Shown: positions 1-13,300 of the stretch, piece after piece
How the letters are laid out: every line of letters starts with the position of its first letter
How positions within the stretch are numbered: the stretch's first letter is position 1
From: Zonotrichia leucophrys gambelii
Lineage: Eukaryota; Chordata; Aves; Passeriformes; Passerellidae
Direction of reading: 5' to 3'
Length of the DNA: 64,000 nucleotides
Assembly (NCBI RefSeq): GCF_028769735.1
Contig: NC_088177.1
Span: 18,544,599 to 18,608,598, forward strand
Notes under the pieces: model-generated
Told to the model about the DNA's origin: nothing
Database searches by the model: none
The model's input: only the letters and a program-made list of their open reading frames with translations
Made by a program: the position numbers and the translations under genes

Positions 1-515
1 CACATGGCAGCTGCAAAGCTTGTAGTCAGTGAGTTTTGCAGCTGGTCTGGTAGCAGTTGGCAAAAACCTAGTGTCCAGATGGACACTAAATTTGCATTAT
101 TTATAATGCTTCAAAAGTGAATAAACCGATATGAAAGTGACTTACAAGGACGCTTATTTAGGGACTTCTTTCTGACAGTTCTGAAGCCACTTTCATCCAA
201 GCAATGCTTAGATGCTGAAAGCTTTACTGGCCCTCAGGAAAAAGTCCTACAGTTCTTTATCACTGTTAACCCTTCCATAACACACATGTGGAAGAACAGG
301 TTAATCCTGTACTATTCACAGATTATGATCTACAAGTTAATAGATCCATCTACAACTATAGTGCTTGTTTTCAACTGCATATACTGTACAAAGATCTGTC
401 CTGCTGAAGTTTCCCTACTTGCAGTGTGAAATAATAGAGAAAAAGCAGGTTATAATTGGTAGTTTTCAAATTAAAAAGAAAACAGCCCCTAGAAGGGCAA
501 GCCACTAGGACAGGC
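1..515. other. AT-rich noncoding flank
   Basis: No gene, RNA gene or recognisable repeat is visible up to the old LTR that starts near 516. Short open frames here have no recognisable similarity and no supporting splice signals. Confidence 0.5.
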
Positions 516-1059
516 ATCCTGATTTGGGCTACAAGAGAGTTAATTTTCTCCTTAGCTGGCACAGAGCTGTGTTTTGAACTCAGTATGACAATAAAACTGA
601 TAACACACCAATGTTTTGGTTGTTGCTAGGTAGTGCTTACCCAAATCAAGGCCACTTCAGTTCCCCACGCTCTGCCTGTGAGGAGATGTGCAAGAAGCCG
701 GGAGGGAGCATGGCTGAGACAGCTGACTGGCCAGTGGGGTATTCCATATCATAGAACACCATGACTGGTATAGAAACTGTGGGGGCTGGCTAGGAGGGTC
801 TGACCCCTGCTCAGGGATGGGCTGGGCATCAGCCAGCAGATGGTAAGCAACTGTGTTTGGCATCACTTGGCTTTTTTGGGTTTTATTCTTCTCTCCTTTT
901 CATTACTATTATTATTATTATCTTTAGATTAGTTTTGTTTTGTTTCAGGTATTAAACTTTATGGAATCTACAAGTTAAAAATTTTTCCTGATTCCCCTCC
1001 CCATGGTGGGTGGCCACTGCTTGCACAGTACTTAGTTGCCAGCTGAGGTTAAACCACCA
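516..1059 (+). mobile_element. Old solo LTR of an endogenous retrovirus, avian ERVL-like
   Basis: The block resembles a common avian ERV LTR family as I remember it. A 5' part contains AGAGTTAATTTTCT, a middle part contains GGGGTATTCCATATCAT followed by a TATA-like GTATAGAAAC. A T-rich (ATT)n stretch and an ATTAAA signal at 951-956 come next, and the 3' part ends in GGTTAAACCACCA. The order of TATA-like and poly(A)-like signals puts transcription on the plus strand. No clean target-site duplication remains and the boundaries are uncertain by about 10 bp, so the copy is old. Flanking gag, pol or env sequence is not visible, which fits a solo LTR. The family name is inference. Confidence 0.7.
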
Positions 1060-4000
1060 GAGGCCAGTGCCTGATGGACTGTGTGACAGGAAGAGCTACA
1101 TTGCACCAGACAACACAAGTGGGTTTCCTATAGTGCTCCCATCTCTCAGCCAACTTTGAAAATTACCATTCATCACATAGATGAAGAAAAGTAAATTCTG
1201 AAGAACAAAGGGCATTGTGGATGTTATAGAAAACAGTAGTTCTTTATGTTGAAAGTCCTTCAGCTGTTTAAACTGGGCCAAAATATGGTAGTGGAGAATG
1301 ACCAGGCATTCTCTTTTTCTGAACAACTTGAATGGAGAAATAATATCTTTTGGTTTGAAACCGATTGTGTTTAAAAAGAAGGCAATATTCATTTCTATCT
1401 TCAGTTCTCAGCATTTCAGGACTGACATTATTATATCTATTTTACTAATAAAGAATTTCAAAAATCTGAACTAATACTCTCTGAAAACAGGTCACTGGGA
1501 GATCGCTTTTGTTGCTGCAGAATGACAAATCAAGAATTCCTTTGGCCCAAGCCGTAGAACAACCAAGCACATTATCTCTTTCTGAAGCTACTGTCAGATC
1601 AGGCCACTGATACTGCTCCAGTCCCATCTCAATACCAGCTATGAATGCATCATCATTCATATCATTTTTATTCTCTCCTCACTCTGCTGTGGAGATAAAG
1701 CTTACTTATAAAAGACTTTCAAGCATGTGAACCAACCTTGCAGAATACACCACCACAAAACTCCCTAGTACTCTGACAGCATAAGCAGCCCATGATATTT
1801 TAGCAATCCAAGGTTGCTTGCCTTAAAAAATTACTCATTCCTACATTCCACATCATTAAACACCTGATTCTGCTTACTGAAAAGAGTACAAGCTTCACTG
1901 GGAGAAACATTATTAAATCAGCCATGACAGCTTTGCTATAGACTTGCTTATTCAGTATAAATAGAGTGCCAGTCACAAGTCCAACAGGATATAGTTAACA
2001 ACACATCTCCAGCAGTGGCTGTTAATCACAGTGAAGTAGCTGCTCAATGGAGATGACAGTTCCAGTCTAACAACAAGGCACTTCAGAGGCACAGGGTGCT
2101 GAAGGCACTGCTGTCTGTAGCACACCACCACAGATTCTACAGCCAGCAACAACTATTTCTAGCTTCACATTACTGAACTGTGCAGTAACACAGAAAAATA
2201 GCTTGAAAATAATAATTACGGTACTGTGCATTAAAGGATACAACACTGGCTTGCTGTTAAGCTTCCATTTGGAAAAATAATGCTATAAATACAAAATGCA
2301 TACTGTAAAGCACAACTTAGTTACACTAGCACAAAGGAAGGACAAGGAGATCTTAAGAATCCGTAGAAACCAGACATCCCAAATTAAGAATTTGTACCGA
2401 GTTTCACCCTTCCAAGATAGTCAAGTGCATGACCCAAAGCCTTTTGCAGACAAGTGTTACTTCTTCAAGCTATGTGGCTTTGGATTGTGCCTCAAATCAA
2501 GGACTTCAGCAGGCTTTTCCTTAAAACAAAGCCTTGATTTCATATACAGAAGCGCATTGCAGTCTAAAGTGAATCAAGGCAAACCCCTCAAAACCATTAA
2601 ATCTCCCATTCTATTTCACATCACTCCTGAGAAATTCCTGCAAAAATACATTGCCATTGTGAGAGACGTGCAACAGTGGTGAAGTTAAAACTGCTGCTCT
2701 CATGAAACTGTAATGTTTATTACATTTGAGTTTAAATGGAATTCCTTTACATTTTACTTTGAAAATTGTTTTCAAACTTTCGTGCATGGTACCATATTGT
2801 GCAAGAGCAACCAAAAAATTGAACCAAAATTTGAATTGTGAATAAAGGTATAGGACAAGCAAAGCATGAAAAAGGAGGAAAGAGACCTAGAGACAAGTGT
2901 AGTCTCAATAACCACTAGCTTCATGATTCTGAAGGGGAAAAATTGTTTCCTTAGGTGGCAGCTGAAAGAAGGTTTGATTAGCTCAGGGAAGCTACTGCCT
3001 GTTGTTTGCCTACTCCTGTGTTCTGAAAAGCCAGACTTGCTCTTACTTCTGAAAGGATATTGCAACAGAAATTTTTTGGTGGTTTTTTTTGAGTTTTTTT
3101 TTTTTGTGGGTTTTTTTGTCACTTCCAATGCACTGACTACTGATGGTCTCTCTACAGTGCAGAGATAAACTGTATATACACAAGTTAATACCTAAGATTA
3201 TTATGTGAGACATTTCTTGGAGCTTGCATCTCTGCACAAGAGTTATTTTGTGAGCAACAACCCAAGTATTTAGCATGGCATCAAACTGAAGACAAGGTCC
3301 TCAGCCAATATAACACCTCTCATCTCCATCAGCTTTGTGCTACAGTATCAGCTGCCCTTTGACAGTCTGTATAAATAGAGGAGTACATGAATTCTCATTT
3401 GGATTAAGAAAATTGTACTGGATGACTGCAAAGACATAGTCTTCTATTTCAAAATTAAACTGTAAGCAGAGTTTACACATAATGTCCTTACTGTAAATGC
3501 ATCAATTGTCACTCTCCTAACACATAGTTTACATTTGGCACAGCAACAATACAAAAGTGTTTACAAAATGGATTGGAGCCAACAGATGGCTCCTCCAAAC
3601 CATCAGTATCAGAATCATACTGAGTTCCCACTCCTTCCCAGAAAAAGTCTGGGAAAACAGATTGGGATGATGCCTAAGTACATACACATGGTGATTTATA
3701 TCTGGTTCTGCACGTATGTGCATATACAGGCACACATGTAAGTCTGTGTACAATCATGCACACATGAGCAATATACAATGCTCAGGTATATGGGCTCTTC
3801 AGCTGTCTAGGACCTGCCCAAAACCAAACTTTATGCAAAGAATTTTTCTCTGTTCAGTAGAGATATTTTATTAAAAGAATGTTATTTTGATAAGATGTCC
3901 CGTAACTATTCTGGTTTCTGCTAACAGGGTATTCCACTTTTACAGACCAGTTTTGCTGTTTCATATCTTGGCTGAAGGCCTGCCAGGCAAGGACTGCAAC

Positions 4001-4062
4001 CCCAGCTATGCTTAGGCCAAGCTGAGGAAAGCTGCTAAGCCATTTTCTGGAAGAGGCCGGCA
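1060..4062. other. Gene-poor AT-rich DNA
   Basis: The longest open frame, 2,296-2,682 on plus (128 codons), encodes a basic protein with no recognised family, no promoter and no splice context, so I treat it as chance. A run of T/G-rich low-complexity sequence lies at about 3,073-3,117. Nothing else is supported. Confidence 0.5.
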
Positions 4063-4068
4063 AGAGGC
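4063..4068. repeat. Left target-site duplication AGAGGC
   Basis: The six bases AGAGGC directly precede the TG end of the LTR and recur exactly after its CA end at 4,460-4,465. A 6-bp duplication is typical of class II (ERVK-like) integrases in birds. Confidence 0.85.
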
Positions 4069-4459
4069 TGTGGAGAGCTTTAATGTGGAGAGCTTTATTA
4101 ATAGTTGGTTAGCTGAGAAAGGCCATGCTGACATATTGCCACTGGTCAAGCTGAGAAATCAGCAGTCAGCAAGCTGAAAGGAGATGTCAGCAGCTTGCAA
4201 TCAGTGGCCTTGCTGCAACATGGAGAAAGGGAGTAGAGATTAGTCCTGAATATCTCCTAAGAATATGTAGAAAGTATCAAAAGTAGGACCATAGGAATGT
4301 AAAAGTAGGTGTAACTGCTGATATGTAACTAACCAATCCTGAGCTCAACTTTTGCAATATGCATGAAGTTAATTACGAACTGTATTTAACCCGCTGTGCT
4401 GATCAATAAAATGGGGCCTGTGATGATCAACCTGATGTCCTGGTCTCCTTCCGTCGACA
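4069..4459 (+). mobile_element. Solo LTR, class II (ERVK-like), 391 bp
   Basis: The element begins TGTGGAGAGC, ends TCCGTCGACA and is bracketed by perfect 6-bp copies of AGAGGC. Near its 3' end a TATA-like TGTATTTAAC (4,381) is followed by AATAAA at 4,405-4,410. This is the usual U3-R layout for a plus-strand LTR. No internal retroviral sequence is present, so it is a solo LTR left by recombination between the two LTRs of a provirus. The intact duplication and TG...CA ends argue for a fairly young insertion. The exact family cannot be named from sequence alone. Confidence 0.88.
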
Positions 4460-4465
4460 AGAGGC
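4460..4465. repeat. Right target-site duplication AGAGGC
   Basis: Exact match to the hexamer at 4,063-4,068, directly after the terminal CA of the LTR. Confidence 0.85.
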
Positions 4466-7209
4466 GCTTCTGAGCTGCATGGCAAAAGTAGTGGCCACAT
4501 GATGGAAGCACAGTTTTGAGCTGCTGACTGCCACTTCCCATGCATCAGAAAATAATTTCTCTCTGGCATTGCCGTGGGGAAATTTCTTCATTCTGACAGA
4601 AAAGAGCAGTTTTACTCTTAAAGAAAATTCAGTAGTTAAATTACCCCTTTTTTTGGTGCTGATCATCACTCTTAATGCTAGAAAAGAAGCATGTGCCTTA
4701 TTTGTAAACCAAATATTGTCAGACATAACTTGCTAAGATGACTACTCACATGCTTCCAGCTGGAGCCCATTTCTCTCTTAAATGCCATCAACAAAAAGAG
4801 GACCCATCCTATACATGTGATTCTTGCTAGAGTAATGTACATATGGTTCTCTTGAAATTAGTTCCTTGCTTGTTTATTTTTGTATCACTGATATTTACAA
4901 CACTACACATCTGTACCATTAGCCTCCAGAAAAACACTGAGTGTGCACTGCAGATAAGTTTTACAGATAAAATGCATCTTAACTCCAAAAAGCCCAACAA
5001 CAAACAAGTCTACAAATAGGCAAGTGTGCAGGGTTTCCATTACAGACCTTACAAAGGGTTTCTATTTTTAACCTTGCAAAGGTCAACCACACCAACTCAC
5101 TTTTGCTTCTTTAGCTTTATGCATTAACTGAAAACTCATTTTGAGGTGATTTATCCAATAAGTGTCTCCTTAAGAGCAGCACAAATATTGTTTTATCATC
5201 ATACCATCTTCTTAGGAGTTGTTGATTACACAAATGACTCAAAAATTGGCCATGTCACTGTTTTCACATAATGAAAGCAACTCCTCATTCATGCTACAAG
5301 CTCTAAATTCTCCAGCTCCTTTTATACCAGGATCAGCCAGTTCACTCTTTCTAAAGATAGCAAATCAGTTCAGAGAGAACTACGTGCATAAACAGTTGGT
5401 TAGAAATAGAGCAAGGGAGAGAAAAATGATTGGAGTGATCAGATGGTTGGAATGAGAGTATAATTACCTCTGAGCAGCAGCATTGCTTCTTGCCAGCTTA
5501 AGCAGTTTGTGGAATTACAAAGTTACTTTGCAGTATGAAGATGTTTTTAGTACTTTGAGAAGCCACCAAAGCCTTGTTCAAACAAATGAAACAGATTAAC
5601 AGCATGGCTATATACTTTGAAAGAATGAATGTCCTTCTGGCAGTAATTGTTTGTCATTAGAAAACCAGTCTATCTGATAATTGTTATCCAGTTATCTGAT
5701 CTTGGACACAATTATCCAAAGCCAATGTCCAGGTTTCAGCACACAACTGGGGAATCCAATTCACATACTTAGACTGATTACCTGGCATGAATCCTGTCAG
5801 CCCCACTGCCAAGGTTACCTCAGTGAAACCTACTTCATCATGAGCGGTTCACTGTGTTCCACACAATAACTCAAATTATATCAGCATCTTCTTAGTCAGA
5901 AACCAAACATTAAAAATTGAAAACCTCTCAGGTCTACAATTTAAATGGCCACCTTATTTCAAGTGTCATGGGCTTTGAACCCTCAATGACTGCAAAATGT
6001 GCATGATCTGAAAAATAACACTAATGCAAACCTAATGTTGCCCTTGCACGGTTCCTTGAGGAATTCAATGTGAAATAGTCCAAGAATAAAGAAACTTACA
6101 TTTAAATTTCATTAAAAATTAAGCATCATAACAGAACCAACAGCAAAACAGCATTAACTAAAGGCAGCATTTCTGAGCATATGATGAAGTAATAGTTTTC
6201 ACTGAAGGAGGTATGCTTGAATATTTGTATGCATAGCCATATGCTTTGTGTTTATACATACACAAACTCAAAAGTTCCACTTACACTGCACCATCCATTT
6301 CATTAGATTACAAATTTCAAAGAATGCAGCCTTGCTTATGGGAAAGTGTTGAGATGCTGCATCATGCTTTATTTTTACATTGCATCAGATAAGTACATAT
6401 TTACTACTGTAGTCACTAACAAATATCCTATAACTACCTTGGTTACAGCATCCTTAGGGAAGCAATAAGGCTTGTGTTAGTTATGTAGTATAGCAAATAG
6501 ACTATTAAAATAATACAGCTTATTTTCCTGTATCAACAGCAATTAAAATTATGTGAAAATAGGATGATGTAATTTAAAAAAAAACCAAAAAAAGTACAAA
6601 ATTTTACAAACATTAAGTTTTTAATGTCATGAGATGTTGGAACAGTTATTCTGCATTTACAAAATTTGTTCCAACTGTGTGAAGGAACCAATTCACTACT
6701 ACACTATAAAGAACTGAAGGCAAACTGAAGGCTGCATTTAAAACTAGTTTAGAAATAGTTATGAGTATTAAAGTATTATGGTGGTTGCCATTAAAAAAAA
6801 AAACACTTCCAAACTCAGCATACAGTATCCAACACACAGCACTGTTGTCTGTTTCAATTCAGAGAAACTCTTTCAATGCTTTTCAACATGTGGCAACATT
6901 AAAAAAATTAACAGAAAAGATTTCCTGTGCCCACTTTACTGAACAACATTGAAGTTGTTAGAAGCAAACTTACTATTTACTTCTAAGACATGCAAACTGC
7001 TCAAAAGCATAAGGTTTACTCTTTATATCAGCAAATAGACTCATCCCTCAAACATAGAACAGAAAATCATTTTAAGCTGATATTGAGAAAATAAGTAGGA
7101 AAGCTTTTTTTTTTTCTTTCAAGCTGAAGGTTTAACAGCTTTGAATCCCTCTGGAAATCCTTGTAGATTTTAAATTCGGGGGTTTTTTGAGACAAAGAGC
7201 TTGGATTTG
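4466..7209. other. Gene-poor AT-rich DNA
   Basis: There are only short chance open frames and A/T-rich simple stretches (for example near 6,570 and 7,106). No repeat family, RNA gene or exon is recognised. Confidence 0.5.
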
Positions 7210-7314
7210 CTGGAAAAGAGGTAGGACTCAGTCCACTGAACCCAATGTAAGCAGGAGAGAGCTTTCCCTAAAAGCAGAAGTCTATTTCTACACGCTGCAG
7301 GCTTCCCCCTTTCG

Positions 7315-7327
7315 CCAGCAGGTGGCA
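7315..7327 (+). promoter_or_regulatory. Candidate CTCF-binding site, plus orientation
   Basis: CCAGCAGGTGGCA fits the core CTCF consensus CCASYAGRKGGCR at every position. It lies in a small GC-richer patch (about 7,270-7,430) inside AT-rich DNA. Occupancy is not shown by sequence. The facing partner motif is at 22,778-22,791. Confidence 0.55.
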
Positions 7328-10300
7328 AGGAGAGACAGGATTGCTAAACCCGTGCGAGCCGCACAAGAGGAGCCAGCTGCTGCCTTCTGGTGTAACGAAA
7401 GGAGAAGCAGCTCTGTAAACGCTGAGACCCCAGAATAATGACATTTTCTAGATCCACTAAATGCTGAGAAGCTGAAAGTAATTATAGTTGCACATAGCTC
7501 TACAAACCAATTCAAAAAATGACTGACAAACCAGCAAGGGTTTCATACTGCAGTCTGCATTGCAATTCAAGTTGCACACTACTCTCTTCCCACATAGCGA
7601 GTCAAGTCCTCAGTGCTACTCAGCTCCAGAAAAGACACAACAAATGAGAAAAATTAGAAGGAGCAAACCCTAATTTTTAGGATCTTAATGAAGTCTAACG
7701 TATGCAAAAATATTTCAAAGTCTGTCCCAATACTCATTTATAAAGATATAAATGAGGAGGCATTGAAGTCAATTCAATTACAGAAGTAGAGCAAGAACAG
7801 GTAAATAAAAACACAGGTGACAAAACAGAAGCCAAAGTTCAAGTTAAAGGAAAAAATCACCAACGAATCCTTGCTGAACTTGTCTAAATGCTTACTCCTA
7901 GAATGTGGAATTTTATATGAAACCCATGACCATGGGCTCCTATTTTAAGTAAAACATAAGAAAGGATTAATTTTCATTATAAAGGAGATTATCTGTTTTA
8001 AAAGAAAAACAAAACCCCTCTTGCTACTGAAAACTTTAAGATATTTCTTACTAATAATTTTGGGAAATTATTTCAATAAAAATTCTAAAATACAATGTTT
8101 CTGGTCTAGAGGGCTACCTCTTCACCTACTCCTCCGCTTCCCAGAACTGCAATGTACTGTACCAAAAAAACAACTCCAAGACCCCTGCTACCAGCATTGT
8201 TCTGTAAGGTACAACTAATTGAGGTCACAAATCCAGAAAGAAGTCTTTACAAAAAGTAAATTATATTGGGTTTTAGATGCTTTTGGTCAAAGTCTACCTG
8301 CAAATAGAATGGAAGAACAAAAAGAGGGCAAACTGATGAACCTCCCTCCAAAGAGATGCTAAAGAGCTACTTGCAGTAACCTATTCTATACTAAGTCAGG
8401 CAGCACAGTGAGAAACAACACTGAGAAGTGACCCAGGTCTGATCCCACTGCACAAACCTGTAAAGCAGAAATCATTCAAGTTGCACTATTGTAACATTGG
8501 AAACAGCTCTACAATGCCATTAAGCATAACAATGTGCAACATGTGGATGAGACTTAAATATCTATAAAAGAAAAGAAAGATTCAGCAGAGAAAATCTGAA
8601 GGACCTGTAAACTGAATAACAATAAAAGGAGTGCCTATACACAAGATTTATTATAACCAAGCCTCTTCCTAGAGCTCAGTGTTAAAATGTTTAAGCTAAG
8701 CATATATGCTTCTACTTCTTCCTCTTAGAAAAACGTTTAATTCTTGCAGTTCAAGCTAGATGCACTACCCTCACAGGCCATAGTGTTCCAAGTAACCACT
8801 ACATAGAATACAAACATGACTGGCATCCTCTTGTTCCTTAAACCCTTGATTTCTTCCATAAGGCTCAAGCATTTTTTGCAGCGCAACATGGTAAACAATT
8901 TGCTGCAAAAGCAAATAGAGCCATGTTTAATTCAGACATTGCCATTACATTTCCTTTAACCTCTGCAAAACTGCTCCAACTCTTGGTCTAATCCACATGA
9001 AATATTCTAGTGATTTCATAAAGTACAGGGCTGTGCCCAGTGCTTTTCATCTCTTTGCTCCTTACTCCGCAAACCTCACAATTAGTAATCAGAGTAATAG
9101 GTAGAGTTGCAAAGCTGCGTGCATCTGATCCCATGCTGATAAGATACAAATGAGGAAAAAAAACCCCTTTCCTGAAGAAGAAGAAAATATGCCATATTAT
9201 ATGGAATACACAGTGATCCTTTCTACCACAGTGTTTTCTGCTTTAAGCCATGTTAGCCCTGCAAGTACTACAGACTTCAATATCAAAATAAAGTAAAACT
9301 TCAAGCAAAATCAAATACCATGTGAAAATAAGTGTTTGCTTTCATCCACATATGCAGAAAATAAGTTTGCAGCAGTTTGCCATGTCCTCAGACAACAAAG
9401 AGTCACAGTAACTGCTTGTATGACCAGATTTCACTGGAAAGGTCATCATAAGATGGAGACTTTGCATTCTCTCCTGCTTGGACATACATGTCAGCATGTA
9501 CCCATCAATGTCAGAATAAAATTGAAACATTAGTCTAATTTGGTTTTTAAACATTTACTAAATAGTGCAAAATGCTTTCTGCAAGAGAGGTAAAAATTTA
9601 GGCCTGTAGTTACAGCTTCTGCAGAATATTGTGTATGCACTTTGGCACTTCTTCCTTTTTAGAAATTATTTATTCCACTGATATCAAATTGAACGCTGTA
9701 TAAGAAATTTAGATTTTCTTTTTTTTAAGTCAGTACATTGTTAAACACTTGACTAAAATTTTCTTTACTTTGAAGTCTATGAAATCAGTGAAACAGTGAT
9801 GACTTTCAGTGAGACACAGAATGGTGATTTGCTTGGCACTGATCATCCTGCAGTGGTCTACAAAAGCACAAGTACTGTCAGCTCCAGCTGAAGTCAGGAG
9901 GAGCTGTGAACATTCCTCACCTTTCATATCTGAGCTTGGTTTTAGCAGACAGCTCTCCAGTGGCAGCTCTGCAGATGCACAAGGCATATATGTAACAGAC
10001 TGCATAACAGTATGATTTATACAAAATGTCACAACAATAATATTTTAATCTTAAATCAATACTAAGCTGAAAGGTTCAGATTAAATTGTTACAATCCACA
10101 GATTTTCCATGGACAGAAAAACAAATAGTTTGCCTAAAAATGCACTGCAACACTACAGCACACTTTAATGTGGAGACAAGTGAAAATCTGTTTTCCTTTT
10201 TCACCCACAAATTTACTCAAATTTGTCTCAGACTGTCAGTCACAACCATTGTTTATAGATACTTAGCTGTAATTTCAATTGTCACCAAGTGATTAACAGG

Positions 10301-13300
10301 GCATTTTATGAAGTATGAAGAATTATTTATAGATAATTTAATAACCAAACATTTACCCAAGAAACTTTAATCTTTAAAATAAATGAAAGTCATTCAGTCT
10401 GAGAAAGGAATACATTCAGTGACCAAAACACCCAATAAAAAATACCAGCTCAGAATCTGAGTTATCAAATGCATGTGTTGCCCATGTGCAAAATACCTAC
10501 CACAAACAAATGCCTACAGCTATTTGATTAACAGTTCTGAATACTAAGCCATAGAAAGTAAATTTCTCACAGAATGGCAAGAGAGGGAATAGCTAAATCC
10601 CTTTCTCCAAATTGCAGCTTTGCCATCTGCGTATCTTGATTATTATTATTTTTAGTCTTCTTTCCGCAAAATTTGGGAGTTCTAAGCTACTCAGTACAAA
10701 TTTAATAGAGTTCTTTTCAGTGCAAGTGAAAGATGATCTTATAAAACTTCTAAAGTTCGAGCCATACCATGCTGCAATAGACAGAAGAGTTCCTCCCATG
10801 GTTATAACATCAGTGTGTTCTCAGTGAGAGGTACCATAGCAGTTCAATCTCAGCTGCTGCTGCCCCACACATTTCTCCACCACAGGAAACATGCTCAACT
10901 TTAATGGAGAAAACTAACCAACAAAAGAGTGACTACTCTTGAGCAGAATGAGGCCCTAACCACACAAAGGCCAGGAGCACTGGCAGGAAAGGGTAAAATA
11001 ATGGAAATAGGAGCACAGGACTATACCACCTTTAACTTATGTATTGCTAAAGAACCACATCCTGCTGTAGAAACTGGAAAAAATAGAAGCAATTTTTCAT
11101 GACTGGAACTCTGACAATGCTGGTTTAGAGAAAACCACACAGGCCAGGGTACTGGGAAAAGATCCTGGAGCAGTTATCAGCACACACTTAGGGTGAGTGT
11201 CACCACCTCCTTGGCTTTTCTCTGTAGATTTGATTAAGCTAGTCAATAAGAGGGTAAAAGCCAGGCTCTGCTTCCCTTACTGAAGGGGCAGAAAAGCTTA
11301 ACTGCTCAGGAGCTCACAGCAATAAATTCTGCTTTTGGCCAGGTTAGATTTAGAAAGTTAGACTGGTTATTAATCCAATTAAGAGATCCATGCTCCAGGT
11401 ATAAACTGAAAGATTACTGAAATTAACATGACCTGCAAACATGACAACTTTCATGCATGCAATAAAGATTCAGAAAATGTAGCACTACCAGAAGGGACCA
11501 GCCCTTTAACAAATTGTATTATTAGAAATTTAGGAGCTGTACATCAAATGTAATCAACAAAAACTCCTCTGCTCTTCCCTCATACTTTAATTTCATTTCC
11601 TCTGAGAACCCAACTATCCTGCATGTTACTACTAGAATAAGAATGTCTGACACAAAACGCATCCAGCCCTTGAAGTTAGGGAGATAAAACTCTTGGGATC
11701 AGCCAAGTGGTAACAGCTATGACAATACGCAAAGTCTCCCTGTAAGCTGTTCATATGAATTATGCTGCTTTTCACTCACTTCATCCCAAGGTGTCAAAAA
11801 GCACATATCAGCCTTTGTTCATCTGTGTTAGCCTGTTAACTATTAAACACATGGAGATGAAAACCATGAAGTACATGAAGCTGCATAATATTGTTCAAGG
11901 CAGTGCTTTTCTAAAGAGTATGATTTCTCTAAGAGGTTTATTTGTCCTGAGAAGATTATATTTGCCTCAATGAATTTTGAATTCAGAAGTAAAACTTCAG
12001 TTCCCTGACTTAGATCCATTTTACAACCCTAGCTTTTCAATATTTCTGGTGCTTTTTCACAGATCAGTTTTACAGCAAACATATAATGCTGTATGAGAAG
12101 TGCCAGACCTACCAGACAAGAATAATATTTGGAAATCTGGCTCATCAATAAATGCTAATTAAGTGCTCAAGATGACTCCTGAACTTTAAAATTCTTGGTC
12201 TTCAATTTTGTCATGAAACCCACACTTTTTGTGGCTTGTTCCACAGTGGCTATGCAAGTTTACAGTGGAAAATACGAGCAATGGCTACATTTAAACAGAA
12301 TGGACTTCAGGAAAAATACTTGTGTCAGAAAACAAAAGCAAACTGCAAGCCAAAATCAAGTTAGCAAACATGTTTCTTACTTTAGCCTTTATTTGGTTCT
12401 TATTTCAAACACCCAGACAAGTAAAAAAAAAGTACCTGTGGCACAGAAACAATACTCAAGTAGGTAAGATCAACTGTTGTGAAATAGTAAGGAACTGGGG
12501 TACCCCACATGAGGTCCAGCACCACAGAGATCAGCACGAATGGGATCGATGAATTCTTTTCCAAGGCATGCACTAACTTGGCCGGGCACCAAGGTGTGCT
12601 GGGAGGTTTGCTCCATGCCTGTTACGTGGACTAGCTCCACTTGCTGTTTTTCTGCTGGGATGTGTTTAACATCAAAATACATTTAACAAGTACACATTCA
12701 CAACCAGAAGAAACTAAAGTTATCAATAGCAGGCGTACTAAAAAGCATAGCAGGTACTCAAAGGAAAAGCCAGCAGAATTCCCAGCCATGCTGCAGACTC
12801 TATTTTTTACTACTGGAATCAGTACCTACAAATTCAATGAGTCTGAAGTTTGGTGTACAGATGAAAACAGAGTAATCCTTAACAGCATTTCAATAGAAAA
12901 TGTAATTTGGGTCATTGTATCCTTGCTAATACAGCATCCAGTTCACCTGATTTACCATAATCCTTCTCTGGCTTAGAGGACTACAAAACACAGGATTATT
13001 TATAACAAATTTTTTTTCAACAGTACATTCAAGAACATCTCCTGCAATAGCTCAATGACAGCAACATAGCATAAAGTCTTAAAAGCAAAACCATATTCTT
13101 TCATGTAATTTTAGGCAAATAAGATCATTTGAAAGAACTTCAGGTCATTTGGGGCCTACTTTCACAGATATTCATCCAGAATTCAAAGCCTAATTTTTAG
13201 ACTGCAGTTTGAATCTGCTGTGCAGCAAATAATTCAGCACTGCTACACAAACTATAACTAACAAAGGTTCAAAAACCTTTCCAAAAAGTATGGATTTAAG

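Noticed and set aside
2296..2682. 128-codon plus frame
   Set aside because: No recognised domain, no splice or promoter context, and AT-rich codon use like the surrounding noncoding DNA.
12470..12682. 70-codon minus frame in a GC-richer patch, with a VHVTG motif vaguely like retroviral integrase
   Set aside because: Only four or five residues resemble integrase, the catalytic spacing is absent and the patch also reads open in a second frame. Not enough for a call.
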